Positions 1-7,978 of a stretch of DNA of 64,000 nt are shown piece after piece. Below the pieces are notes generated by a model, which saw only the letters and a program-made list of their open reading frames with translations, searched no databases and had not been told where the DNA came from. The translations under genes and the position numbers were made by a program. How positions within the stretch are numbered: position 1 is the stretch's first letter; the number at the start of each line of letters is the position of its first letter. The DNA comes from Aquimarina sp. ERC-38 (lineage in GTDB: Bacteria; Bacteroidota; Bacteroidia; Flavobacteriales; Flavobacteriaceae), in NCBI RefSeq assembly GCF_026222555.1, contig NZ_CP098511.1:911501-975500 (forward strand), read 5' to 3'.

Positions 1-4
1 TATA

Positions 5-577
5 GTGCCCTATAAAGAACCTCATCGCGAAGAAGAAGTGGTCACTTATTTTAAGAATATTTTGACTTTTTATATCAAACATAATGATGATGAAACTATC
101 GCAGATACCGATTTTATGGCCTTTATGGTTTCCAGTATAGCTAGTAGTCATCGTAAGGAATTACTCCTTCTTATAAAAATGCTTTTTGAAAAAGATGCGG
201 TTAATTATTGGATTTCCGGAAAATTTGAAGAATTAGAACAACATTTTAATGAAAAAACAGAATTAAAGTCACCTGTTACCTTGTGTTCAAATTCAGTAAA
301 AGAAATGTACCAATTATATAAAGTAAACTGGATTGATCAGCAGCTAGAAGATTTTGAAGATAAGGAAGATTCATTATTTAATCCTACGTTTCTTCCGAAT
401 TATGAAGATAAAGACGACTATCTATACAATCCTTTACTTGAGGAAGATGAAGATGACTACTATTATAATGATGAGCCTGTTGTAAAAGATAAAAAGATCG
501 GACGGAATGATCCGTGTCCATGTGGTAGCGGAAAAAAATATAAAAAATGCTGTATCAACACCGGTAAATATGAATAG
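5..577 (+). CDS. SEC-C motif protein, 5' end uncertain
   Basis: The readable frame opens at a GTG only four bases into the window, so the true start may lie upstream and the gene may be partial. About 190 residues are visible. The first ~110 are mostly helical without a motif I recognise. Residues ~118-160 are very acidic (Asp/Glu/Tyr-rich). The C-terminus (~167-186) is a SEC-C zinc motif, [18 protein letters not shown], the metal-binding tail also found on SecA and many stand-alone proteins. The zinc motif is certain; the role is not. The last codons overlap the bioA start by 8 bp, which suggests translational coupling. Confidence 0.75.
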   Translation: MPYKEPHREEEVVTYFKNILTFYIKHNDDETIADTDFMAFMVSSIASSHRKELLLLIKMLFEKDAVNYWISGKFEELEQHFNEKTELKSPVTLCSNSVKEMYQLYKVNWIDQQLEDFEDKEDSLFNPTFLPNYEDKDDYLYNPLLEEDEDDYYYNDEPVVKDKKIGRNDPCPCGSGKKYKKCCINTGKYE

Positions 578-1838
578 CCTCTCTGAAAGAGACCAAAAAT
601 CCATTTGGCATCCGCTAACCCAACATAAATTACATCCGGAGACTTTACCGATCGTAAAGGCTAAAGGAGCATTGCTTTATGATGAAAATGGAAAAACCTA
701 TATTGACGGGATTGCTTCCTGGTATACTGCTATGTACGGGCATTGTAATGAGCATATTATTGCTAAAGTGCAGCAGCAAATGCAACAATTAGATCAGATT
801 GTATTTGCCGGATTTACCCATCGACCTGCCATTGATTTATCCGAAGCTTTGCTTGAGTTGTTACCTGATAACCAACAAAAGATATTTTTTTCTGATAACG
901 GTTCTACAGCCAATGAAATTGGTATTAAAATGGCGTTACAATACCATTTTAACCGGGGTGAAAAACGAGGAACTATTATTGCTTTTGAAAACGGGTTTCA
1001 CGGAGATACTTTTGGAGCCATGTCGGCTTCCGGGCTTTCCGTATATAATGGTCCGTTTGAAGATTTTTTTATAGATGTGAAACGAATTCCCACTCCGAAT
1101 CCCAAAAACATCGAAGAGGTTGTCCATCTTTTAACTCAAATTATTAAAGATCATAAAGTTGCCGCTTTTATTTATGAACCTTTAGTGCAAGGTGCTAATG
1201 CCATGCATATGTACCCCGCATGTTGCCTGAACCGGTTATTAAAAATCTGTGCAGATCACGAAGTTATCACTATCGCTGATGAAGTGATGACTGGCTTCGG
1301 AAAAACAGGAACTACTTTTGCTTCTGATCAGGTTACTATTAAACCGGATATTATTTCTCTATCGAAAGCCTTGACCGCAGGTTTTGTCCCTATGGCAATT
1401 ACTTCTTGTACTCAAAAAATTTACGATGCTTTTCTTGATGATTCCGTAGGAAAAGCATTCTTTCATGCACATACCTATTCAGCTAACCCGATTGCCTGTG
1501 CCGCGTCGCTGGCAGGAATTGAACTATTAAATTCTGAGGTTATTCAGGAGAAAATTCAAACGATTATAGCTTCACACCAAGCCTTTAATGAGCGTATCAA
1601 AAACCATCCAAAAGTTACTTCCACCCGCCAAACCGGAATTATCTTTGCCCTCGACCTAGCTATTGAAATGGATCGATATGGTAAAAAAAGGTATGAAATC
1701 TTTGATTTCTTTATGCAACGCGGGGTTTTCTTAAGGCCTTTAGGAAATACCATCTACATTTCAACACCTTATGTCATAGAAATCAGTGAATTAAAACAGA
1801 TTTATCAAGCAATTTCAGAACTTCTAGATAGCCTCTAA
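570..1838 (+). CDS. bioA: Adenosylmethionine-8-amino-7-oxononanoate aminotransferase
   Basis: This class III PLP aminotransferase converts 7-keto-8-aminopelargonate (KAPA) to 7,8-diaminopelargonate (DAPA) with SAM as amino donor, in biotin synthesis. The N-terminus has the family signature IWHPLTQHK, followed by [14 protein letters not shown], the glycine-rich [14 protein letters not shown], the cofactor-contacting [13 protein letters not shown] and the PLP lysine in [10 protein letters not shown] (K266). I chose the ATG at 570, which gives 422 residues starting at [10 protein letters not shown] longer frame from 507 would run through the upstream zinc-motif gene and adds nothing conserved. 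Overlap with the previous gene is 8 bp. bioB lies 2.9 kb downstream. Confidence 0.93.
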   Translation: MNSLSERDQKSIWHPLTQHKLHPETLPIVKAKGALLYDENGKTYIDGIASWYTAMYGHCNEHIIAKVQQQMQQLDQIVFAGFTHRPAIDLSEALLELLPDNQQKIFFSDNGSTANEIGIKMALQYHFNRGEKRGTIIAFENGFHGDTFGAMSASGLSVYNGPFEDFFIDVKRIPTPNPKNIEEVVHLLTQIIKDHKVAAFIYEPLVQGANAMHMYPACCLNRLLKICADHEVITIADEVMTGFGKTGTTFASDQVTIKPDIISLSKALTAGFVPMAITSCTQKIYDAFLDDSVGKAFFHAHTYSANPIACAASLAGIELLNSEVIQEKIQTIIASHQAFNERIKNHPKVTSTRQTGIIFALDLAIEMDRYGKKRYEIFDFFMQRGVFLRPLGNTIYISTPYVIEISELKQIYQAISELLDSL

Positions 1839-1841
1839 AAC

Positions 1842-1932
1842 AAAACACCCCCGAATCTGTGACAAAAATTGATTAAAACACCCCCGAATCTGTGACAAAA
1901 TTAATCAAAAACACCCCCGAATCTGTGACAAA
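1842..1932 (+). repeat. Three 26-bp direct repeats, 33-bp period
   Basis: The unit AACACCCCCGAATCTGTGAC, with flanking A runs, occurs at 1842-1867, 1875-1900 and 1908-1932. Start-to-start spacing is exactly 33 bp, about three helical turns, with 7-bp A/T spacers. The array fills the gap between the bioA stop and the ATPase gene and ends 5 bp before that gene's putative -7 element. Same-face spacing suggests an operator or iteron-like protein binding site. Function is inferred. Confidence 0.85.
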
Positions 1933-1936
1933 TTAG

Positions 1937-1944
1937 TATTTTTG
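1937..1944 (+). promoter_or_regulatory. Putative -7 element TATTTTTG for the ATPase gene
   Basis: It matches the Bacteroidota -7 consensus TAnnTTTG and ends 6 bp before the ATG at 1950, so the transcript would start at or next to the start codon (leaderless). I see no convincing -33 element; that zone is occupied by the third direct repeat. Confidence 0.5.
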
Positions 1945-1949
1945 CTCGC

Positions 1950-3302
1950 ATGATTAACCGAACACTTTTACAACGACTATCAGAATGGAGAGCTAATAAA
2001 GACAGAAAACCTCTAGTACTAAGAGGGGCTCGACAAGTCGGAAAAACTACTTTGGTTAAAATATTCTCCGTTCAATTTGAACAATTTATCCATGTAAACC
2101 TGGAAAAAAAAGAAGATCAGGATATTTTTCTGGAAGCTGAAAATGTATCTGAACTTATTAAAACCATAAGCTTTGTTAAGAATAAAGAATCTTTTCTAAC
2201 CAAAGAAACACTTCTCTTTATTGATGAAATTCAGGAAGTTCCTGCTGCCATCAATCAATTACGCTATTTTTATGAAGAGATACCACAGTTATACGTTATT
2301 GCCGCTGGAAGTTTATTAGAAATGGTATTGTCTAAAAGACTAAAATTCCCGGTAGGCCGTGTGTTTTTTATCCAGGTTCGCCCTTTTTCATTTGAAGAAT
2401 TTTTGATTGCTTTAAACGAAGAAAATACTTTAGCTGCTCTTAACGAAGTTCCTGTTGAGAAATACGTACATAAAAAGATGTTGCAACTGTATCATGAATA
2501 TGCACTGGTTGGTGGTATGCCGGAAGTGGTTACTACCTACGCTAAAAATCGTGACCCCTTGCAGCTTAGTGATATTTATGATAGTTTGCTTGTTTCTTAT
2601 ATCGATGATATCGAAAAGTATTCGCGCAATCCAAATCAAACCCAGATTCTGCGTTTTCTAATGAACAATTTTATTCAAAAGGCAGGAGAACGTATCACTT
2701 TCGGTAATTTTTCAAATAGTAATTATAAGAGCAGGGAAATGGGCGAAGCCTTTCGGATTTTGGAGAAAAACCAACTTTTAAAACTCACATATCCCACGAC
2801 TGCTGAAAAACTTCCAATTACTATAACCAAAGATCGTAAGCCAAGACTACAGGTACTGGATACCGGCCTGGTAAATTATTTTTCTAAAATCCAACACTTA
2901 CTCATTACTTCTGATGATCTTACTAATACTTACAACGGTAAAATTATCGAGCATTTAACCGGACAGGAATTATTAGCCCTTAACTATTCTCCTTTACATA
3001 CTTTAAGTTTTTGGGTGCAGGAAAATGCCAAAGCAAATGCAGAAGTAGATTTTATTTATCCGTATAAAGGCAAATTGATTCCTATTGAAGTTAAATCCGG
3101 AAAAAAAGGAATCCTAAAATCTTTACATATTTATATGTCAAGGACTAACCATAAGCTTGCGGTTCGATTATACGCAGGAGATATACAGATTGATACCGTA
3201 CAAAATCAAGGTATGGAATATTATCTAATGAGCCTGCCTTATTATTTAGTTTTTAAGATTGACCAATATCTGAATTGGTTCGAAAATGAAATTAATAACT
3301 GA
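1950..3302 (+). CDS. AAA+ ATPase with DUF4143 domain
   Basis: A 450-residue member of the AAA_14/DUF4143 family. Walker A is GARQVGKT (residues 26-33) and Walker B is LLFIDEIQEVP (about residue 90). An AGSLLEMVLS stretch and a GRVFFIQVRPFSFEEFL stretch follow, both usual for the family. The C-terminal DUF4143 part ends in a nuclease-like fold with AEVDFIYPYKGKLIPIEVK (about 362-382), the D...ExK arrangement of PD-(D/E)xK proteins. These ATPases are common, often laterally moved, and their substrate is unknown. The gene stands between bioA and the ketoacyl synthase with its own promoter-like element and repeats, so it looks like an insertion in the biotin locus. Confidence 0.85.
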   Translation: MINRTLLQRLSEWRANKDRKPLVLRGARQVGKTTLVKIFSVQFEQFIHVNLEKKEDQDIFLEAENVSELIKTISFVKNKESFLTKETLLFIDEIQEVPAAINQLRYFYEEIPQLYVIAAGSLLEMVLSKRLKFPVGRVFFIQVRPFSFEEFLIALNEENTLAALNEVPVEKYVHKKMLQLYHEYALVGGMPEVVTTYAKNRDPLQLSDIYDSLLVSYIDDIEKYSRNPNQTQILRFLMNNFIQKAGERITFGNFSNSNYKSREMGEAFRILEKNQLLKLTYPTTAEKLPITITKDRKPRLQVLDTGLVNYFSKIQHLLITSDDLTNTYNGKIIEHLTGQELLALNYSPLHTLSFWVQENAKANAEVDFIYPYKGKLIPIEVKSGKKGILKSLHIYMSRTNHKLAVRLYAGDIQIDTVQNQGMEYYLMSLPYYLVFKIDQYLNWFENEINN

Positions 3303-3330
3303 TCTTCAAATCTGCATTCATTACAAACCC

Positions 3331-3338
3331 TATTTTTG
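3331..3338 (+). promoter_or_regulatory. Putative -7 element TATTTTTG for the ketoacyl synthase gene
   Basis: It matches TAnnTTTG and ends 12 bp before the ATG at 3351. It supports that ATG over a TTG at 3336, which lies inside the element. Confidence 0.45.
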
Positions 3339-3350
3339 TCAAAATTTAAT

Positions 3351-4514
3351 ATGCTAAAGCAACCGATCTCCATTACCGGATTTTCTTCCATTTCTGCTCT
3401 TGGGAATACTCAAGAAGAAATTTGGAAAAAATACCTGGATACAAAACCGCTGATTTCCTATCAAAACTTTAATGGAATAGAAACCCCCGTTTCAAAGTTA
3501 GCCGTTGCTCAGAATGAAACTCTTGAAAAAATAAGAGAGGAAAATTCAAATTATAAAAACCTGGATCGATCGGTTTTGCTAGCTCTTGCTGCTTCAAGGC
3601 ATTGTATAAAAGAAGCCGGTTGGTATAACACCGTTAACTTTGGGGTGAATATAGGTTCATCCCGCGGAGCAACCGAACTTTTTGAACGATATCATCAAGA
3701 ATTCCTTCAGCAAAAGTTGGCTTCTACTTTAAGTTCACCTACCACTACTCTGGGTAATATATCCTCCTGGGTTGCCCAGGATTTACAAAGTGCTGGGCCG
3801 GATATTAGTCATTCGATTACTTGCTCTACCGCTTTGCATGCAGTTTTAAACGGAATTGCCTGGTTACAATCGGATTTATGTGACAAATTCCTAGTAGGTG
3901 GTAGTGAAGCCCCATTAACTGCCTTTACCATTGCTCAAATGAAGGCTTTGAAAATTTATGCTTCAAAAAATAATACGGATTACCCCTGCCGGGCTTTAGA
4001 TTTAGATAAAAATAAAAACACCATGTTCCTGGGTGAAGGAGCCGGAATGGTATGCCTGGAAAAAGGGAAGAATAATAAGGCGAAAGCTTTAATTACAGGT
4101 ATCGGATATGCAACCGAACCACTAAAACATCATATTTCGATATCTACGGAAGCTACTTGTTTTCAAAAGTCTATAAAAATGGCATTGAAAGATAAAACTC
4201 TTTCTGAAATTGACGCAGTTGTCATGCACGCCCCGGGAACGATCAAAGGAGATTTGTCCGAATACAATGCGATAAAGCAGGTCTTCGGTTCCAACTTACC
4301 TGCACTTACTACAAATAAATGGAAGATCGGGCACACTTTCGGAGCTAGTGGTATTTTGAGCTTAGAACTTGCGATTCTAATGCTGCAAAACCAAAAAATT
4401 ATACCTGTACCTTTTTTAGAAAATCAAAAGCTTCCTAAAAAACTGGAACGTATATTAGTCAATGCTGTAGGTTTTGGTGGAAATGCGGTGAGTGTTCTTG
4501 TGGAGAGGGTTTAA
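3351..4514 (+). CDS. Beta-ketoacyl synthase of the biotin locus
   Basis: A 387-residue KAS I/II-like condensing enzyme. The catalytic triad is visible: nucleophile C158 in SITCSTALHAVLNG, H293 in VVMHAPGTIKGD and H328 in NKWKIGHTFGASG, so it should be active in decarboxylative Claisen condensation with an acyl carrier protein substrate. GSSRGATELFE and GGSEAPLTAF are also family-typical. It is somewhat shorter and more divergent than FabF. Its position between bioA and bioB suggests a role in making the pimeloyl-type precursor of biotin; that link is inference from context. The ATG at 3351 is preferred because a -7 element overlaps the upstream TTG. Confidence 0.85.
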   Translation: MLKQPISITGFSSISALGNTQEEIWKKYLDTKPLISYQNFNGIETPVSKLAVAQNETLEKIREENSNYKNLDRSVLLALAASRHCIKEAGWYNTVNFGVNIGSSRGATELFERYHQEFLQQKLASTLSSPTTTLGNISSWVAQDLQSAGPDISHSITCSTALHAVLNGIAWLQSDLCDKFLVGGSEAPLTAFTIAQMKALKIYASKNNTDYPCRALDLDKNKNTMFLGEGAGMVCLEKGKNNKAKALITGIGYATEPLKHHISISTEATCFQKSIKMALKDKTLSEIDAVVMHAPGTIKGDLSEYNAIKQVFGSNLPALTTNKWKIGHTFGASGILSLELAILMLQNQKIIPVPFLENQKLPKKLERILVNAVGFGGNAVSVLVERV

Positions 4515-4751
4515 CCGTTTACTTTAAAAGATGCAATTAACTAAACCTTTTAGCTAACCATATTTACTTCATTACTTCATTTTCACAAATGCTTATCAAA
4601 TAAACTTTTGGCCTCTGGCTTTACCTAATCACTTTATATTTAGAAACTACTATTATGAAACCTTTCTTTGTTATTTAAAAATTTCAACCGCTACTTTATT
4701 CCTCCTCAACAATTTTGTGAAAATCTAAACCGTTATTTAAGCGGAATCAAT

Positions 4752-4759
4752 TATTTTTG
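4752..4759 (+). promoter_or_regulatory. Putative -7 element TATTTTTG for bioB
   Basis: It matches TAnnTTTG, 22 bp before the bioB ATG, in a 267-bp gap that otherwise shows only A/T-rich sequence. It would let bioB be transcribed independently of the genes upstream. No clear BirA-type palindrome was found. Confidence 0.45.
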
Positions 4760-4781
4760 ATAACTACACATTTTTAATTCT

Positions 4782-5879
4782 ATGGATACGATCAGGCACG
4801 ACTGGACAGCAAGTGAAATACTCGAAATTTATAACAAACCTTTAATGGAACTGTTATACAATGCTGCAACCATTCATAGAAAATATCATGATCCTAATAC
4901 GGTACAGGTATCCACTTTGTTATCTATAAAAACAGGAGGGTGTCCTGAGGATTGTGGCTATTGCCCGCAGGCGGCACGTTACCATACAAACCTTGAAGGG
5001 AACGATTTAATGAGTGTCTCCCAAGTGAAGGCTCAGGCATTACGTGCAAAGGCATCGGGAAGTTCGCGGGTGTGTATGGGAGCTGCCTGGAGAAATGTAA
5101 AGGACGGACAAGAGTTTGATGATGTGCTAGAAATGGTTCGTACTATTAATAAACTGGATATGGAAGTTTGCTGTACGTTAGGGATGATTACTGAAAATCA
5201 GGCGCAACGTTTAGCAGAAGCGGGTTTATATGCCTACAATCATAACCTTGATTCTTCTGAAGAATATTATAAAGAAGTGATCTCAACCCGGGGATATGAA
5301 GACCGTTTGGAAACCATTGGTAATGTCCGTAAAACAAATGTTACCGTTTGTAGTGGTGGAATTATTGGAATGGGTGAAAAACCCGAAGACCGGGCAGGGA
5401 TGCTGGTAGCTTTATCTACCCTAGACCCACAACCGGAATCCGTACCTATTAATGCATTGGTTGCGGTTGAAGGCACTCCACTTGAAGATCAGGAACCAGT
5501 TTCTATCTGGGAGATGATACGAATGGTGGCGACTACCCGAATTGTAATGCCCCATACCCAGGTGCGATTATCTGCCGGAAGAACAGAAATGTCCCGTGAA
5601 GGACAGGCCATGTGCTTTTTTGCTGGTGCCAATTCTATTTTTGCCGGAGATAAATTATTAACCACGCCTAATCCGGATGTGAATGAAGATATGGAAATGT
5701 TTAAGTTACTGGGACTAAACCCACAAGCCCCTTTTGTGAAAAAAGCACAACCTCAAACGGTTGAAGCTGTAGATTCTACCTTAACATCCCTGGGTGAAAA
5801 ACCAAAATGGACACGACCTGCACATAGTATTGAAAAAAACGAACTGGCTTCTATAAAAAACAAAAAAGCCTTGTCATAA
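4782..5879 (+). CDS. bioB: Biotin synthase
   Basis: This radical SAM enzyme inserts sulfur into dethiobiotin, the last step of biotin synthesis. The 4Fe-4S/SAM cysteines are C54, C58 and C61 in GGCPEDCGYCPQ. Further family motifs are SRVCMGAAWRNVKDG, CTLGMITENQAQRLAEAGL, YNHNLDSSEEYY, CSGGIIGMGE and the second-cluster ligand region MPHTQVRLSAGRTEM, followed by GANSIFAGDKLLTT. At 365 residues it is slightly longer than the E. coli enzyme because of a basic C-terminal tail. bioF, bioD and bioC are not in the window. Confidence 0.97.
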   Translation: MDTIRHDWTASEILEIYNKPLMELLYNAATIHRKYHDPNTVQVSTLLSIKTGGCPEDCGYCPQAARYHTNLEGNDLMSVSQVKAQALRAKASGSSRVCMGAAWRNVKDGQEFDDVLEMVRTINKLDMEVCCTLGMITENQAQRLAEAGLYAYNHNLDSSEEYYKEVISTRGYEDRLETIGNVRKTNVTVCSGGIIGMGEKPEDRAGMLVALSTLDPQPESVPINALVAVEGTPLEDQEPVSIWEMIRMVATTRIVMPHTQVRLSAGRTEMSREGQAMCFFAGANSIFAGDKLLTTPNPDVNEDMEMFKLLGLNPQAPFVKKAQPQTVEAVDSTLTSLGEKPKWTRPAHSIEKNELASIKNKKALS

Positions 5880-5907
5880 GTACTCCCGTCTATTTAAAAA
5901 TGTACAC

Positions 5908-6771
5908 ATGAACACGTTACATTTGGAGGAAATACCCAGGATAGCTGCTATATCCCGAGCTGATTTTATAAAACAATTTGCAAAACCACAAAAACCTGTG
6001 GTTATCCAAAAGTTAACTGAAGATTGGCCTGCTTACCAAAAATGGAACCTGAATTATATTGATAAAATTGCCGGAGGTATTGAGGTACCCTTATTTGATG
6101 ACCGTCCTATTTCTTCAAAATACAAATTTAATGAGCCTCATATGCGTATGAAAATGAGTGCTTATATTGATTTATTAAAAACGCAACCTACCAATTACCG
6201 TATTTTTCTTTATAATTTATTAAAAGAAATACCTGTTTTACGAGATGATATTAAGTTCCCGGATTTAGGGTTTAGGTATTTAAGAGGAATCCCGTTTTTG
6301 TTCTTTGGAGGTGAAAATTCAAAAGTTTTTATGCATTATGATATTGATTATGCTAACATTTTGCATTTTCATTTTGACGGGGAGAAAAAATGTATTCTCT
6401 ACCCTCCTTCCGAATCAAAATTCTTGTATAAATTACCTTGCGCCCTTATTTCTCACCAGGAGATTGACTTTAATAATCCTGACTTTACGAGATGGCCGGC
6501 CTTACAAAAGGCCAAAGGTTATATCACGCATTTGAAACATGGGGAAATGCTGTATATGCCTGAAGGGTACTGGCATCAAATGACCTACCTAACCCCGGGA
6601 TTTTCATTAAGTATCCGTTCTATGACCCGAAGGCCTAAACATATTGTAAGAGGATCTTATAATTTTTTTATAATGCGTTATATCGATAATGCTATGCGAA
6701 ACCTATTTAAAGAAAAATGGATGTCTTATAAAAATAAAAAGGCAATTAAGCGGTCTAATAAATTGGTTTAA
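5908..6771 (+). CDS. Cupin-like (JmjC-type) dioxygenase-like protein
   Basis: A 287-residue protein of the cupin_8/JmjC-like group. The iron-binding triad is visible as HYD in KVFMHYDIDYANIL (about residues 143-145) and a distal His in MPEGYWHQMTYL (about 222). The 2-oxoglutarate-contact region resembles KKCILYPPSES. Such enzymes are Fe(II)/2-oxoglutarate hydroxylases of proteins or small molecules; the substrate here is unknown. It lies 28 bp after bioB and could be cotranscribed. Its stop codon directly abuts the rbfA stop on the other strand, so the two converge without spacer. Confidence 0.8.
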   Translation: MNTLHLEEIPRIAAISRADFIKQFAKPQKPVVIQKLTEDWPAYQKWNLNYIDKIAGGIEVPLFDDRPISSKYKFNEPHMRMKMSAYIDLLKTQPTNYRIFLYNLLKEIPVLRDDIKFPDLGFRYLRGIPFLFFGGENSKVFMHYDIDYANILHFHFDGEKKCILYPPSESKFLYKLPCALISHQEIDFNNPDFTRWPALQKAKGYITHLKHGEMLYMPEGYWHQMTYLTPGFSLSIRSMTRRPKHIVRGSYNFFIMRYIDNAMRNLFKEKWMSYKNKKAIKRSNKLV

Positions 6772-7164
6772 CTATTTCTTTTTTCGTTTTGGTAACAAAT
6801 CAGGGGATTCTATGGGATTTTCAATTCCTTTGATTGCGCGGTCAATATTATCAATATATTCTAAAGAATCATCAATATAAAAACTTAATTCCGGCATCCG
6901 TCGTAATTGATTTCTGGTCTTTTGTGCTACCTGGTGTTTTATTTGCGACTTTAGGCCTTGTACTTCGGTTAGGACAGACGTAGCCTTATCGGGAGGAAAG
7001 ATACTCATATATACTTTGGCAATGGACAGGTCCGTAGTTACTGCAACCTTAGTTACCGAAACCAAAATACCTTGTGTACCTGCGTTTCGTAAGGCATTCT
7101 GAATAATAACTGCAATATCTTCTTGTAAAATCCCACCGATCTTTCGCTGTCTGTTTGTTTCCAT
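6772..7164 (-). CDS. rbfA: 30S ribosome-binding factor A
   Basis: 130 residues with the RbfA KH-like fold pattern: N-terminal METNRQRKIGGILQEDIAVII, the strand-helix LSIAKVYMSIFP (usual DLSxAKVYVS), and IKHQVAQKTRNQLRRMPELSFYIDDSLEY near the C-terminus, which is the strongest family signature. RbfA binds the 5' helix of 16S rRNA during small-subunit maturation and cold adaptation. A TATTTTTG element ends only 5 bp before the ATG, so the mRNA is probably leaderless. Confidence 0.95.
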   Translation of the reverse strand: METNRQRKIGGILQEDIAVIIQNALRNAGTQGILVSVTKVAVTTDLSIAKVYMSIFPPDKATSVLTEVQGLKSQIKHQVAQKTRNQLRRMPELSFYIDDSLEYIDNIDRAIKGIENPIESPDLLPKRKKK

Positions 7165-7168
7165 GTTA

Positions 7169-7176
7169 CAAAAATA
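7169..7176 (-). promoter_or_regulatory. rbfA: Putative -7 element TATTTTTG for rbfA
   Basis: On the minus strand this matches TAnnTTTG. The final G is 5 bp from the rbfA ATG, which places the start of transcription at or beside the first codon. Confidence 0.5.
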
Positions 7177-7300
7177 CGTATTCGTAAGTTGCTTTAAAAT
7201 CTTCTTAAAAGTTATTTAACCTAAAAGCGGTCACCCTGAAGCAGGAACGACACTTTTGCCTAGTGCCTTTTGCCTAATATCTAGTACCTCGTATTTACAG

Positions 7301-7978
7301 TTAGAAAAAAGATTTAAACAGATACTTTGTACTTTCTTCTTCCTTTAATTTCAACCTAGACAAAATTTTAAGGAAGGCCAGAGCGGTAATAAAGGCATCT
7401 CCTGAGGCTGTATGACGGTCACTCATGGGCAATTTGAGTTCCAGGCCCAATTCGTCAAGTGTGTAATGTTTTTCTCTGATCTGCGAAGCATATACTTCAT
7501 GCTTGGCTCGTTTAAACAACACTCCGGTGTCCAAAAACGGATTCTTTAACTTTCCTAATCCGTTTCTGGTTAAGGCTTCCTGAATCATACCTTTATCAAA
7601 AGCTGCATGGTGCGCAATAATCGTACTAGTTTTTAAATAAGCTAATAATTGTTGAAGTGACTCATATTCTGAAATTTTAGCCGTTCCGTCATTTTTTCTA
7701 ATACCGTGTATGGCCACGGTTTTTTCGTTAAAAAGTTCTTGCTCCACGTAACACTCCAACTGATCCGAAACTTTAATGGTCAGACCGTGGATGGCTACTG
7801 CTCCGATGGATAAAATCCGATCATTTTTAATGTCAAAACCAGTGGTTTCCGTATCTAAAGCTACAAATCGAGTGGTTGAAATGGTAGTGTATCGTTCATT
7901 TTTTTTATCAAAATACGACTCGTACTCCTTCCAAAAATCAGGATAGTCTTTTTTATCTTTTTTCCAGAAGTACCTCAT
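7301..7978 (-). CDS. DEDDh 3'-5' exonuclease (DnaQ-like)
   Basis: 225 residues with the three exonuclease motifs of the DnaQ/epsilon superfamily: ExoI FVALDTETTGFD (D and E), ExoII IIAHHAAFDKGMI (D) and ExoIII DRHTASGDAFITALAF (H and D). About 40 residues precede ExoI. It may act as a proofreading-like or RNA/DNA-trimming nuclease, but it is not fused to a polymerase. The start codon abuts the stop of the cNMP/CBS/DUF294 gene with no gap, so the two are an operon with coupled translation. I recall this pairing from other bacteria, which suggests a functional link. Confidence 0.88.
   Translation of the reverse strand: MRYFWKKDKKDYPDFWKEYESYFDKKNERYTTISTTRFVALDTETTGFDIKNDRILSIGAVAIHGLTIKVSDQLECYVEQELFNEKTVAIHGIRKNDGTAKISEYESLQQLLAYLKTSTIIAHHAAFDKGMIQEALTRNGLGKLKNPFLDTGVLFKRAKHEVYASQIREKHYTLDELGLELKLPMSDRHTASGDAFITALAFLKILSRLKLKEEESTKYLFKSFF

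Noticed and set aside
1842..1932. Possible CRISPR array (three repeats)
   Set aside because: The spacers are only 7 bp of A/T and similar to each other, and no cas genes are present. The array fits an operator or iteron layout.
4515..4781. BirA-type biotin operator before bioB
   Set aside because: No TTGTAA-type inverted repeat with proper spacing was seen; only a -7 element was identifiable.
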